From Symbiodinium natans (lineage: Eukaryota > Sar > Dinophyceae > Suessiales > Symbiodiniaceae): a DNA stretch of 64,000 nucleotides. A program made the translations under genes and the position numbers. How positions within the stretch are numbered: the stretch's first letter is position 1; the number at the start of each line of letters is the position of its first letter. The notes below the pieces were generated by a model, which did not search any database, was not told the DNA's origin, and saw only the letters and a program-made list of their open reading frames with translations. Location: assembly GCA_905221605.1 (NCBI GenBank), contig CAJNDS010002576.1, positions 167,501-231,500 of the forward strand. The letters are read 5' to 3'. Shown here one piece after another: positions 20,721 to 32,365 of this stretch.

Positions 20721-23045
20721 TGTTTCGAGTTTCTTACCCACTCTCCAGGATACGATGGCCCCAAAGACCTCTTGGCTTCGAGTTCCAGGTGTTGCGGGGG
20801 TTTCCGCGGGTCGACTTGGGGGGAGATGACTGATGCGTGGGCTAGGGTACTAAACCCTAAACCCGTATCTCGGGCCTCTCTTCTAACATTTCTCCGTACC
20901 CAAAACGCCCAGCAGCTTGATCGACGCTCTTTTTGGGTGCAACCCTAAACCCTAAACCCTAAACTCTAAACCCTAAACCCTAAACCCTAAACCCTAACCC
21001 TAAACCCGAAACCCAACCAGGGTGCTGTGGGTTGGGGCTTATGGTTTGCGGCTTAAGTGTCCTACTTGGGTCCCACAACCCCTCAAAAGCCCCCAAGATT
21101 ACTGAGGATGTAGCTGAACCATGTTAAGGGTTTTGGTCTTGCCCCATGGGAATACACCACGCATGTTGGCGCAGTGGTGGCCAACACCCTAAACTTTCCG
21201 AGGATTTCGGTTTTGTAGGGTTTAGGATCCTCTGCGATAACCGATGTCTGGAAAAACACTCGGGCGCATTAAGGCCAAGAGCAGCTAAACCTAACCCCTT
21301 AAACCCAACAAAGGATCCTGATAGACAGACCGGAAACGCGAAACAAAGAACCTGGGGTTTTGGGGTTGCGGGTGTTTAGGGTTTAGGGTTCAAATTCCCA
21401 ACAGGCACTCTCAAACCCTGAACTCGAAACCTCGAAACCTTAAACCCCCCAAGACCTAAACCTGGACCTTCGACCCTGGACCCTGAAATCTTGGCTGCAC
21501 TTAGGAGGGTAGCTATAAATAATATTTCTAGCTGCCTGACTAGGGAAACCCAACAAGCCCAAAAAGGCTGCTAAGGATCTAAAGTTACAGTAAAGCACCA
21601 CAAAGAAGTTTCCAATGGACTCTGGCCAGGGCGCTCCGCTGTCTTCGAGGTGCACCTCTCGGGCGCTTGAAGCTGGCGCTAACACTCCAAACCCCTCAAA
21701 CCCAAGTGTTGAGGGTGCAAGGCCTAAGGTTTAGGCTTTCTGAAACCACCCGAAGCCCTTAAACCCTAAACCTTCAAGCCCAGGAACGTTCCAACCTTTC
21801 AGGCCTGAATCCTCCCAACCCTCAGGCCAGGGTTTCGAAGTGGCCGTGAGGATCAGAAGCCCCTCAACCGTAAAAATAGGGTGTAGGGTTTAGGGTCTAG
21901 GGTTTAGGGCTTAGGGTTGAGGGTTGCGGGTTTAGGGTTTAGGGTTTGGGGTTTAGGGTTTAGGGTGTAGGGTTTAGGGTTCAGGGTTTGCAGGGTTTTA
22001 GGGTTTAGGGATTAGGGCTTAGGGCCCCTGACGCCGAGGCATCCCTGGGTTACCAAGGCGCAGGAGGCTGTGCAGATCCCGCATTTGGTGCTTCCCCTCC
22101 AGCTGCCACCTTCGGATTTGGGGTTTAGGGGTTGAGGGTTTTGGGGCTTGGGGTTGAGGGCTTACGGTTTCGGTTTAGGGTTGAGGGCTTAGGGTTTAGG
22201 ATGCGGGTTGGGAGGGTTGCGAGGGTGAAGTTTAGGGTCAGGGCCCCCACCCCCCTCTCATGCCGAAGAATTGAAAGAGCCCAGGCGCAGCATCTCCGCC
22301 AGCAATCCACCAAAGGTGGGCAGCGCCTCATTTTGGAACTGGACACAGTTCCATTGGGGGACACCCCTCTGTTGCATCTGTAGCTTCAAGCCTCAACGCT
22401 GAACAGCAGGCGCGGCTTAGGGTTTAGGGTTTTTTCAACCCTGTGCACCATTTCTAGTGCAGGCCACTGGCCAGGGTCGCCAACTGTCCAGATTTAGAGT
22501 TTAGGGTTTACGGTTTTAAGGTTTAGGGTTTGGAGTTCAGACGCCAGCCTCCTGCGCCACTAGCAGGCCGGGCAGCAATCGGTCCTCTGTTGTTGCGTCC
22601 GGGGCTTCGAGGGCTCGGGGTGGGCCTAAGGGTTTCTTTAAAGAATAGGGGAGGCCCTCAAACCTTCGGACCGGGACAGCCAAAGAACAAGATGCACCCA
22701 GAGTAACATCTCAACAGCCCGCACAAAAGAAGCACACAAAACTCCGCAGGAACCCCGCAAACTCCCCCTGAAGTGACATCAGATACAGGCGGGGCGATGC
22801 CTTTCGTTGGTAACCCTAAACCCTAAACCCTAAACCACGTCTATCAACCCTCTTCCATCGCCGGGCCACGGGCGGGGAAGGCTCTTTCTGGGGCGTCGCC
22901 TTCTCCACGCACCGCCGCCTTTAAAGGTTCGGGCGCTTTGGGCGTGGCATCTACGGAAGGCGTGTAAGCTTTTAGGGCTTGTGGGTGAAACAGCGGTAAA
23001 GCTTGAAAAACCGAAAACCCGAAACCCCACTTGGGGAAGTACACG
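20721..23045. repeat. Mixed telomere-like tracts and unclassified unique DNA
   Basis: CCCTAAA at 20941-21010 and 22812-22835; TTTAGGG at 21880-22025 and 22120-22205. Unique parts carry possible but unproven exons: minus 21640-21490 with a hydrophobic stretch (NFFVVLYCNFRSLAAFLGLL), and plus 22250-22381 (an RRIERAQAQHLRQQ-like sequence). Neither has a recognised family, start or splice partner. Confidence 0.6.
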
Positions 23046-23110
23046 ATATTGGGGGGGTACCTTCTTGGGGTCCGGGGTCCGTTTTTAAGGGTCCCTTATT
23101 GTCGTAAACC
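23046..23110 (+). mobile_element. Partial GGTTTCCGA-family element
   Basis: The 3' part (AAGGGTCCCTTATTGTCGTA followed by AACC) closely matches the 3' ends at 58850-58885 and 61633-61653. The 5' part is G-rich and less certain. No splice context is visible here. Confidence 0.35.
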
Positions 23111-24560
23111 AACTTGTTTCAAGGGACATGCAGAGCGCCAGGCTCCTCAGGAACCCCTCGGCAAGTCGGCAAGCACCAGGAAGCAAACCCGGAAAACACC
23201 GAAAGATCTGAAAACACCGCACTTTTCTCTGAAAAACCCGGTGAAGCCTGAATACCTTGTAAACCCTAGAAAGGCCCCAGGAAGCTGATCAACCCTGTAA
23301 ACGCAAAAAAGATACAGAAGAACCGTAAGTCATGAACACCTCAATCCTGGTCCCGAAACCAAGAGCCAGCACCCTCCGAAACCCTAAACCCTAAACTCGT
23401 AACCCGTAACCCTAAACCCTAAACCCTAAACCCTAAACCCTAAACCCTAAACCCTCAACCCTAAACCCTAAACCCTTCGCAAGGAAGCCCGAGGCTCTTC
23501 TGTGGCGTCTCGAGGACCGCGTCCTCGTTCTTCTAGGGCTCTTAGGGGGTTTGGGCTCAGGAGCTCCTCTGCCCTGCCTCTCCTGCCTCGGGCCACATGT
23601 TTAGGGTTTGGGGTTTCGGGTTTCGGGTATAGGGTTTAGGGTTTAGGGTTTAGCGTTTAGGGTTTAGGGTTTAGGGTTTAGGGTTTAGGGTTTAGGGTTT
23701 AGGGTGTAGGGTTTAGGGTTTAGGGTTTAGGGTTTAGGGTTTGGGGTTTAGGGTTTTTCGGGTTTAGGGTTTAGGGTTTAGGGGTTTAGGGTTAGGGTTT
23801 AGGGGTTTAGGGTTTAGGGTTTAGGGTTTGGGGTTTGGGGTTTGGGGTTTGGGGTTTGGGGTTTGGGGTTTGGGGTTTGGGGTTTGGGGTTGGGGTTTCG
23901 GGAGGCTGCACGAAGGGCCGGGGGTGGTGTTGGGGGATTTCAGGGCTTGCGTTTTGGGTTTGGGCATTGGGGCTGGAGCATTGGCCAGAGTCCCTGCGCC
24001 AGAGAGTTTACCTGCCTCCCCTGCTGGCATGGGTCAGTGTCAAGTCTAGGGTGTAGGGTTTAGGGACCAGGGTTTAAGGCTTGTGCCTGTATTTCAGGTT
24101 TAAAGCTAATGTTCAGGGTTTAGGGCTTTCAGGTTGGGGGTCTGGGGTGTTAGGGTTCCAAGAAAATTTTGTTTATAAGAGATTAACTGGTTCAGGTTTT
24201 CGGGTTTCGGGTTTAGAAGTGGATCCTAAATCTCAAAACCCTAAACCCTAAACCTTAAACCCTAAACCCCCAGCCCTTAAACCCTAAACCTAAACCCTTA
24301 AACCTTAAACCCTAAACCCTAAACCTCAACCCCTGTCCTCGTCGTCGCGCTCCAGCTCGCTGGACAAGCGCTGCGCCATGGCTTCTGTCTGTGCTGGGCC
24401 CATGAGAATCCCTCAGAAGGCTTCGGAACCCAGCCGGGGGCAAAGAAGGGTTTAGGGTTTAGGGTTTAGGGTTTAGGGTTTAGGGTTTAGGGTTTAGGGT
24501 TTAGGGTTTAGGGTTTAGGGTTTAGGGTTGAGGTTTCGCATAACTCACATGAGCATCTCC
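23111..24560. repeat. Telomere-like arrays incl. a TTTGGGG run
   Basis: CCCTAAA at 23376-23480; TTTAGGG at 23600-23825; a run of about ten TTTGGGG heptamers at 23826-23891; mixed tracts at 24226-24330; TTTAGGG at 24449-24530. TTTGGGG lacks the TAG/TAA words, so long ORFs cross it in every frame; these ORFs are artefacts. Confidence 0.9.
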
Positions 24561-24651
24561 CAAAATGGGGAAGTACCCCTCAAAGTAGAAGAATAGAATG
24601 CCCTTAAAAGAGAACCCCCAAAAAGGGCACCCCCTACTTTCGGAAACCCCC
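24561..24651 (-). mobile_element. GGTTTCCGA-family element, minus orientation
   Basis: Read on the minus strand it begins GGGTTTCCGAAAGTAGGGGG, matching GGTTTCCGAAATTAGGGG at 58785, and continues GTGCCC...CTTTTAAGGG...CTACTTTGAGGGG, a similar order of words. It is about 90 bp and non-coding. Confidence 0.5.
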
Positions 24652-25940
24652 AAATCAAGCTCCCTGAACCCTAAACCCCAAACCATAAACCCAAAACCCT
24701 GAAACCTTAAACCCGAAACTTGGACTTGGCCGACCAGGAGGCACCCTTTAGGGGCTCAGGGACTTGAGGGTACCAGGAAGTTGAACTTTCCGGGTTTAGG
24801 GTTTAGGATTTAGGGTTTAGGGTTTAGGGTGTAGGGGAGGTCAGGGAAGATTCCTTATTCAAATCCTGGTCCCGAAGGTATTTTCAGGGCTCAAGGCCTA
24901 GGGCAGGGTTTGGGGTTTGCAGTCTGGCATGATGCAGGCACATACCTCGAATACAAGAGTCTTGCAAGAGGCTTATATCAAGCCTTTTCTGTTGTATAAG
25001 AGGCTTCTTGAAAATGAACTACTCACCTACAACTGCTCTTTGTTGTAGGTACTGTATAGACTTTCAGTCATATTATTTGGAGCCCTAAACCCTAAACCCC
25101 AAACCCTACACCCTAAACCCTGAACCTTAAACCTTGCACGGCTGCTCCAAAAGACAGGTTTTACCCCTCAACCCTAAACCTTGAACCTTAAACCCTAAAC
25201 CCTCAACCCATGTAGGGTTTGAGGTTTAGGGTTTGGGGTTGTTAGGGTCTTTTGTGTCGATGTCCACCACGCCGCTGCCACGATCCGCAGCTGCAGCTGT
25301 TGGGAAAAGGACCTAGTACCCCAAAAGGGCATGTAGGGGAAGCCCAAGACCGATGCAATTGGGGGATATACCTGATTTCTACTAAGATCCCTTTGTGCAC
25401 AGCCGGATGCCAAGTACACACCGGCGGAATCCAAAACACGATTTTGATTCTACATCAAAACTCTTATCAAGGTCCCTCGTATAGCTTACGGTAAACAACC
25501 GGAAACCCAAACCGCAATCGGAGTGTATTGAGCTCCTTGGGTGAAACATATGCCAAAACTGGTCTCTTCCGAGCCACAGCGTCACCTCGAGGGTTCGGGT
25601 TGCGGGGTTCGGGGGGGGTCAGAGGGTTTGGGGCTTGGGATTTAGGGTTTTGGGTTTCGGGGACATATGGTGTAGGGTTTAGGAGATAGGCTTGGGGTCT
25701 AGGGTATAGGGTTGAGGGTTCACGGGGCTTGGGGTTGGGACGACTTGTGACAAGCAGAAACCAGCATGCAGTGGCAATGTGGGTTAGGGGCTTGCAACTT
25801 GCTTTTCGGATTTGGGTTTTACCTTCAGGAAGCCGAATGGTCACCCAGGTTTCAAGTGTACGGGCTGCGATGACAGGGCTTTAGGACGTAGAGCATTGCT
25901 CAGGGCCCAACCCTGAATCCTGAACCCTAAACCCAAAACC
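24652..25940. repeat. Short telomere-like tracts; no gene recognised
   Basis: TTTAGGG at 24798-24835, CCCTAAA at 25084-25130 and 25180-25205, and further mixed units to 25700. The unique part at 25245-25580 holds short ORFs on both strands without recognisable domains. Confidence 0.6.
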
Positions 25941-27613
25941 CTAATCCCTAAACCCTAAACCCTCAACCCTAAGCCCTGTCCAATGTCTTCCAAGACGGAG
26001 CAACCTTCTCTTGAAGATGTAGTAGCCGACCATCCACTCGCGCCCATCGCGAAACCCAAAGGCTTCCGAGCACATGAGGTAAAACATGCGCCACTCCTGA
26101 ACATAAGGGGTTTAGGGTTTAAGGTACCACCGCAACCACAAAACTCATAATCAAAGAGCTTGCCCCTCCCCTCCTGGAAGCGGGCGCGCCCGACGGCGGC
26201 CGTCTCCCCATCCGCAAGGATCTTCTCGCACTCCGTGCGCTCAGCATACATGAGATGAAGCCACGCATCAAGAGTGCGCGCATATTCGGTTCCTGAGACC
26301 TTGGTTGCACTGCAGAACAAGCCTTCGTGTTTTTGCATAGTCCTGCTTTGGATCCTTTGGCACAAGCAGCACAAGCCTCAATAGATGTGCTTCGACTCCA
26401 CTCCTCTCCAACACGGTGCACAAGAGCTGAAAACGGAGCTAAACCCTAAACCCTAAACCCTAAACCCTATTTAAAAAAAAAAAAAAAGAGAGGCAAGCTT
26501 CGACTTCGGTGCGCTCCACAACCTTACTGCTGGTTAGTAGGGAAGGAGGTACCCTAAAACCATCCCTTAAAGGGTATAATAAGAGGGGAAGGAGGTACCC
26601 TAAATTCATCCCTTAAGGGGCAGAATAAGAGGGCCCGAAGTTCCCTGCTCACCGAAAATTAAGCAGCAAGGTCGTCCGTGAAGTGGTGGAAGAAGGTCAT
26701 GGAGGGGATCGTCCCCCCGGTAAAGAACCGCCGGCCCATCCAGGACTTGGCGTTCATGAGGTATGAGTACCTTTAGGGGCCTTGGGGTTTGGGGTTTGGG
26801 GTTTGGGGGTTTGGGGTTTGGGGTTTGGGGTTTGGGGTTTGGGGTTTGGGGGTTCGCGTCTTCGGACTCCAAAACAGCTGAACGATAGCGAAGCAAGTCC
26901 AGGCACTCCCGATGGCCCAGGATTTGCACGAAGACCCGCCCCTCGGGCGCCATGATCTCCGAGATTCGGGCAAACAGTGCCTGGTAGTTGCGCGAGTGCT
27001 CCAGGCTCTCGCACGCAAAGATGCGGTCGTAGGGCGGGGGCACACCCCGTTCTGCGAGAGCCGCCGGTGACAGCGTGTTGATGTCCATCTTGATGGCTGT
27101 GAGGTTGGCCAGCTTCTTCTGGCCTGCCTCGCTGCTGATGTGAGCGATCTGGGTGCTGGAGTTGGAGAAGCAGACGAAGGTGGCCTTCGGAAAGCGCTCG
27201 GCTGCGTAGAGGCTGAAGCTTCCCCAGCCACACCCGATGTCAAGCACGCGCTGGCCGTCGGCCACGCCCAGGAGCTCGGCATACTTGGCGAGGCTGAAAG
27301 CCTCGGCTTCTTCCAGGGTGGCGTCGGGGCCCGGCCACTCACAGCTGGAGTACTTGAGCCGTGGGCCGAGAGAGCGCAGGAAGAAGTTCGTGGGCACTTC
27401 GTAGTGCTGCTCATTGGCCGCGGCCGTGTCGAAGGCGATGTCCTCGGCGGCCAGCTGCTTCACCCGCGTCACGAGGCGCAGCTCCTTCTGGGGCCAGCGC
27501 AGCGCATGCAGCTGGCGCAGCGCCCTGCCGAGGATGAGGCGCGCGAGCAGGCGCACCAGCAGGTCCGGCAAGAGCGGCTGCAGGTAGGCGACAAAAAAGT
27601 CCAGGGCCTCCAT
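25941..27613 (-). CDS. SAM-dependent methyltransferase, CFA-synthase / coclaurine N-methyltransferase-like
   Basis: A minus-strand gene with at least four exons. Exon 1 (27613-26856, ATG start) carries HYEVPTNFFLRSLG and LKYSSCEWP, the SAM-binding motif VLDIGCGWGSFSLYAAERFP, FVCFSNSSTQ and the family signature region IFACESLEHSRNYQALF, then VFVQILGHRE. Exon 2 (26770 to about 26665) gives WMGRRFFTGGTIPSMTF, matching the W-M-x-R-x-F-F-T-G-G-T-M-P-S block. Exon 3 (ends 26174) gives GTEYARTLDAWLHLM; exon 4 (26096-25941) gives EWRMFYLMCSEAFGF and EWMVGYYIFK. The order and content fit the mycolic acid/CFA synthase family (PF02353), nearest in style to CNMT-like enzymes, which transfer methyl from SAM. 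The substrate is not predictable. The exon 2-exon 3 junction is not resolved: exon 2 hits TAA before a good donor. The C-terminal tail and stop TAG are encoded by a TTTAGGG tract. Confidence 0.82.
26097..26173 (-). other. Methyltransferase intron 3 with CAGGAG repeats at both ends
   Basis: The exon reads ..CGC TTC CAG and resumes GAG TGG CGC ATG. The word CAGGAG is present at both intron ends, so the intron is either GA-AG (after CAG) or ends elsewhere within the repeat. It contains CCTTAAACCCTAAACCCC, a short telomere-like tract, close to the acceptor (TTATGTTCAG). Confidence 0.7.
26430..26640 (-). other. Methyltransferase intron 2 region: TAAACCC tract and an internal duplication
   Basis: A 55-bp-scale duplication (AAGGGATG, A/G, then TTTAGGGTACCTCCTTCCC) occurs twice at about 26525-26635 on the minus strand, next to an A/T run (26470-26485) and about four TTTAGGG units (26437-26469). 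It lies between exon 2 and exon 3, but its boundaries are unresolved. Confidence 0.5.
26771..26855 (-). other. Methyltransferase intron 1, made largely of CCCCAAA repeats
   Basis: Between ..GAAGACGC and GTACTCATAC the minus strand holds about ten CCCAAAC/CCCCAAA heptamers (85 nt). Without splicing the reading frame stays open but shifts away from the conserved W-M-G-R block. Removing it as a GA-AG intron restores that frame. The exact donor is inferred. Confidence 0.6.
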
Positions 27614-30600
27614 CCACGTGTCGAAGGGTCGATCACTCCCTGGAACTAGAATCGCTCTAGAGCATGGAAAGCCGAGCCACAGCAAAGGCTGCAACAATGG
27701 GACGCCGTGTAGCTTTCAGACTTTTGGGGCAGGCTGTATAACTGTACAGCTCACTTTAACCTTTTGTCAACAGCCTTTCGATCGAAAACCTAATTCTAGC
27801 ATTGTTGTCACGATGTCAAACTTTGGATGACAACGCTGCCAGGAAAGGGAAAAGGACTAAGGAGAGTTTGGGGCCAGTTTGGGGTGGGCATACCTACTCG
27901 TGCACCTGGGCTTAAAACTCCTATCATGCTTGTTATCGTCCGAAGCCGTCCAACATGAACGTTGTTTCGACCCTAAATGCTACTGAAAAGCGAATGGAAA
28001 AACTACCAAAAAAAAGATGAGTCCAACACCTTGATGATCTGATGGGATGGTGCACCGACAAATAGGTCTGTGCCTTCAAAGGCGTCCATGACCAATACTC
28101 GGGCCTGAGGAATCATGCCGTTGTGGACTTGCCTGGAAAAAGGCACCAGGATGAAACTATCAAAAGCGGTATGTGTGAGGTCAAGTCCTTTTCAAAGACG
28201 GGGCGTGGGGCTTCGGGTCTTTCGCAAAACCGCACGATCGCAGCGTTTGGGTCAAGAAATGTGCACAAGCCTCGAGCGAGGGCACGAGCACGGGCTGGAT
28301 CTCATGGAATAACCACGCGATCACAGGATTTTGGAATCTGTGATCTAGGCTTTTCCTTGCCAAACCTGCATGACAACATGCCTGCCTATGAGCACATCCT
28401 GATTTCCAACACCTTTCCATATTGAAAAAAAGGGGTGCTCGTGTGCTTTTGCCTTAACATTTTGCGCTCTCGCTCGAGGCTTGTGCACTTTTCCCGCAAC
28501 GATGGTCGCACCGAGGGTTGCCGTAGTCAGCAGCAAAAGACCATGAAGAGCCAGGTTTCAAGGTGTCGACTCCTGCCTGTGTTTTGGGTGGGGTGTCCGC
28601 AAAAATCGGGCGGACGTTGGGTGTGGAGAAATGCCCACGCGATGGACTAAAAAAATATCGGGATGGCATTCTAGTAGGCCTATCCCAAGCTTCATTCAGT
28701 GATTCGATGCCCTGGTTTAACCGGTCTACAATGGCCGAGGGAACAAATTTAAAGCCCAGGTTTTGGGTGGCTGTGTATCAATTCGCCCTTCTGGTGTGTC
28801 AATGGACTCATAGTGCACGTCCTTCATTTGAATAGAATCATTACTGTAGGACCCACTAGGAACCATCGTTGTTGTCGAGTGCTTGCGTACTCCGGCACTT
28901 GGCGCAACAAAGGACAAGAAGCGGCAAAAATCCTCGACCCTCAATCCTAAACCCTAAACCCTGAACCCTAAACCCTAAACCCTAAGCCCTACACCCGACA
29001 TGAACATGATCTTGCGAGAATGTCCAGGCCCTCACTTTCCCCCACTTTTTTCTGGGAGAATCTATGGGGCCTTGAAGCCGCCTGCGTAATCTGAAAGCGT
29101 CCAAAGTGCCAGTGGCACCGCCGCAAGTCAAAGCGCAAGTCACCATGAAAGAACAAGTTTAGGGTTTAGGGTTTTTTCCTATAACCTTGCACGCGGCTGT
29201 GCTTGCGCGCGCTTTGGCGCCTGCTCTTTCAGGCTTCGCACTATACGGCTGACAATTAAGTGCTGGTCGTTTTGTCCATAAATTCTCTTTGCTGTATAGG
29301 AACAAGCGATGTGGTCTCCTACCCAAGCCTGCGGAAAATGACGCTGAGTTGTGGTCTCAACCCAATAGGGATGGCAGCTTTGTGCTCAAAAGGGGTGTCT
29401 GTGTGAAGGCTTCCTTACCCTTGGCAGGCGGGGACAGGAGCTTCGCATCTCCGAAAAGATGCGCAAGATACTGGGCCGCACCATCGCCTTCCTTTGCCGA
29501 CTGGAACGGCACGCAGTATACGGCGTGCGGCAGTGGCTCCAGCCTGATGCCCCTTGCTTGCAGTTGCGGTATCGTCCCGCACATAGTGTCAGATCGGAAG
29601 AAGGGAGCATTGCTTTGGCTCACACGCCACAAGTCTCGGAACAGAACATCCCTCCCCTGAGACTGTGTGGCCTTAATGTCCCAAGCTGCTTCAAGGGGCG
29701 GTCTATCGAAAAGCGGCACTCCCTATTTTCCTCTTGGGGAGGACTATGGTCGGCGACCTTCCGTTCTCATTCACCCATCTGCAGGCAGGCCTTGGAAGTG
29801 GATAGCATGCTGACACTGGAAAAACGGACGCGAATCCTGCGTTGTAGAGGGGTTGCCCGGAAATTGCATCAGCTTTGTTGATCTTCCATATTCCACACAG
29901 GCTGAGCGTTTCATTCTGCACCTGGAAGGTACCTCAGGATCTTCGCTGACCTTCCAGTTGCAGAAAGTGATACTCGAGCTTCGCCAGAAGCAGCTTGCCA
30001 TCCTGACAACCTTGCCCTGCATGCGGCAAGATTCCACATCTTCGGCCAAGCAGTACCTCCGAGGTTGCCCTGCAAATCACTTTTCAAGATCGTACTGGAA
30101 ATTTACAGGAGGTCCATGGAGTTGATCCGAATCGAGTATCTTGATTCATCCGCAGAATACCGCATCGGCGTTCCCTACATTGGGCTGCACCTGATACTCT
30201 CGCAACAGAGGCTCACTTCAGACTTGAAGCCATGGGCACTCATGGACGACACGTACTTTGAGAGGTTAGAGGTGCAAACCTGGCAAGCGTGGGAGCAGTT
30301 CAATGCATTCCGCGTTTTGCGCTCTCGCAGCTTTGAAGACGGACATTGAAGACGGACAAGCAGTCAAAATTGGCTCATTACACAGAGTGCCATCATCGCT
30401 CATGGCTAATGGACTAACAGGTCGCAACCGGCACCTGACACTCGCAGAAGCAAAAGTCAGGCTGTCATCCAGGGCCTCATGCTGCGGCCATTCCACCACA
30501 CATCAACTTGAACGACGACAAGCCAGCCAAGTTCCAATCCGCGTCACCTTAGCCGGCAAAGATGTTGTTGTGTCGATGGACAAAAACATGCTGGTCATAA

Positions 30601-30944
30601 ACGGTGCCTCCGCTCCCGCTGCCGATGCTTTTCTCATACTAGGCGAAACGAGAAGCTTGTCTCAGAATGCCACAGGTCAAGATGGGCTCTGGTATCGTCA
30701 ATGAGACCGCGAGCGCAGCAAAGCCTGCGGCAGCGACGACATTCTGGTGCTGCTTCTGAATACTGCGGGGGCACTCAAACGTGTCCTACGCTTCTTGTGT
30801 CTTTCTGGGGTGGGATTTGGCTTCACTTGAGGCACATTCTCCAAACCCCCAGCAAAGGCCCTACCTTGTCCCAAATCAATAAGTGTTGTCGAAAATCCCC
30901 TTTCCCCAATGGCAATGGCACTGTTGCAACACGTTGGTCATGTC
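27614..30944. other. Unique DNA; no gene recognised
   Basis: ORFs of 60-140 codons overlap on both strands. None gave a known domain. The most protein-like are on the plus strand at about 30118-30349 (LIRIEYLDSSAEYRIGVPYI, ALMDDTYFERLEVQTWQAW) and 30450-30704 (VPIRVTLAGKDVVVSMDKNM). They may be remnants of a retroelement. Small telomere-like tracts occur at 28946-28995 and 29158-29175. A 23-bp inverted pair (GTGCACAAGCCTCGAGCGAG) lies at about 28259 and 28465. Confidence 0.45.
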
Positions 30945-32365
30945 AGACCGACCTTCGGCATCCAACATTGCCATTGGGGGCTCGGGGGCACACGCAAGGG
31001 CTTGTGACCGGAGACAAGCATCCTTTTCCAGGCTCTTCAGGCTCCAAGTCCTTGCGATTTCAAGGTAGCTCTCAAGGTCGGGCTGCGCTGCTTACTGCGT
31101 TCTGCAGACCCTGCATGTAACACTGCAGCAACCTGCAGACCCTGCAGACCTGCAGCAAGCATGTCCCAGCCTGCAGGCCCTGCAGCAGCCTGATGCAGCA
31201 AGCCTGCAGACCCCTGCAGCAAGCCTACAGCTGCAGGGTCTGTAGGCTGTCGGCAAGCCTGCAGACCCTGCAGCAGCCTGCAGGCCAGCAGCGCCTGCGG
31301 GCAACCTGCAGACCCTGCCGCACGCCGCCCCTACAGACCCTACAGCAAGCCTGCAAAACCTGCTGCCTGCCTCTCCCCCAGCCCGCATGGCTTCCAGTCT
31401 TCAATTACTTGGGCATTTTCCTGCATTCACACAGAGTCCATTTCCCCTTGTAAACACAAAGGCTTGAAGGCCCCAGAGTCTGCAGGAAGCTTGAAAGCCC
31501 CTGACCTGTAGAACTGCAAATTAAAAACCAGGTGTCACATGCTCCGCGCTGTAGGAAAAGCTGGATTTTTCCGCCAGTTTAATTTCATGAAAACTAGTAC
31601 TACACGCTCCGCACTGTGGGAAAAGCTGGATTTCGCCTCGGGTGTAATTTCATCAAAACTGGTACTACACGCTCCGCGCTGGGGAAAAACCACAGTGCAC
31701 TACATGAATGCATAGTTTTTTCAAAACTTTAAGGTTCATGTAATGTTTCTACTTGGAATCAAGGACGCTGTTTTCCAGCATTTTTTGAGTGTAGTACTCG
31801 TGTACAGGTCTGCTACACGCGCTTTCTCAAGGGTTATCCGGTTTACCAGTCTTTCAAATACTCAAGTAAAGCCTCACAATCCCCTTCAAGGGCTCCAAAA
31901 CCTCATCAGGACCTCCCAGAGCCTTTTTTCCAACTTTTGCGGGCTGCCCGTTGGAAAAATCGTTGAAAAACGTGGTATCGCGCGGGTCCACATTCAGGAC
32001 CGACAAACGACGAGAAACATAGGACGCATCAGAGTATCCCCCCAGTGGCAACCTGAATGGCACCTATATGTCAGACCGACCTTCGGCGTTGAAGGCTCGG
32101 AGGCACACGCAAAGGGCTTGTGACCGGAGACAAACATCAGGCTCTTCAGGCTCCAAGTCTTTGCAATTTCAAGGTATCTCAAGGTCGGACTGCGCTGCTT
32201 ACTGCGTTCTGCAGACCCTGCATGCAACACTGCAGCAACCTGCAGACCCTGCAGACCTGCAGCAAGCATGCGGACTTCCAGCCTGTAGGCCCTGCAGCAG
32301 CCTGCAGCAAGCCTGCAGACCCCTGCAGCAAGCCTACAGCTGCAGAGTTTGCAGGCTGTCGGCAA
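30945..32365 (+). repeat. Pair of about 300-bp direct repeats, CTGCAG-rich
   Basis: Copy one (about 30945-31262) and copy two (about 32066-32365) share GTCAGACCGACCTTCGGC, CTTGTGACCGGAGACAA, AGGCTCTTCAGGCTCCAAGT and a long run of CTGCAGACCCTGCA / AGCCTGCAGCAAGC words. The CTGCAG-rich part is itself a degenerate tandem repeat. Spacing is about 1.1 kb. Confidence 0.8.

Noticed and set aside
23821-24063. Long ORFs with GFGVWGLGFGVWG or NPKPQTP repeats
   Set aside because: They are translations of TTTGGGG/CCCCAAA arrays, which lack stop codons in all frames.
31092-31453. Cys/Ala/Gly-rich ORFs in the CTGCAG region
   Set aside because: They are low-complexity translations of a tandem repeat and occur on both strands equally.
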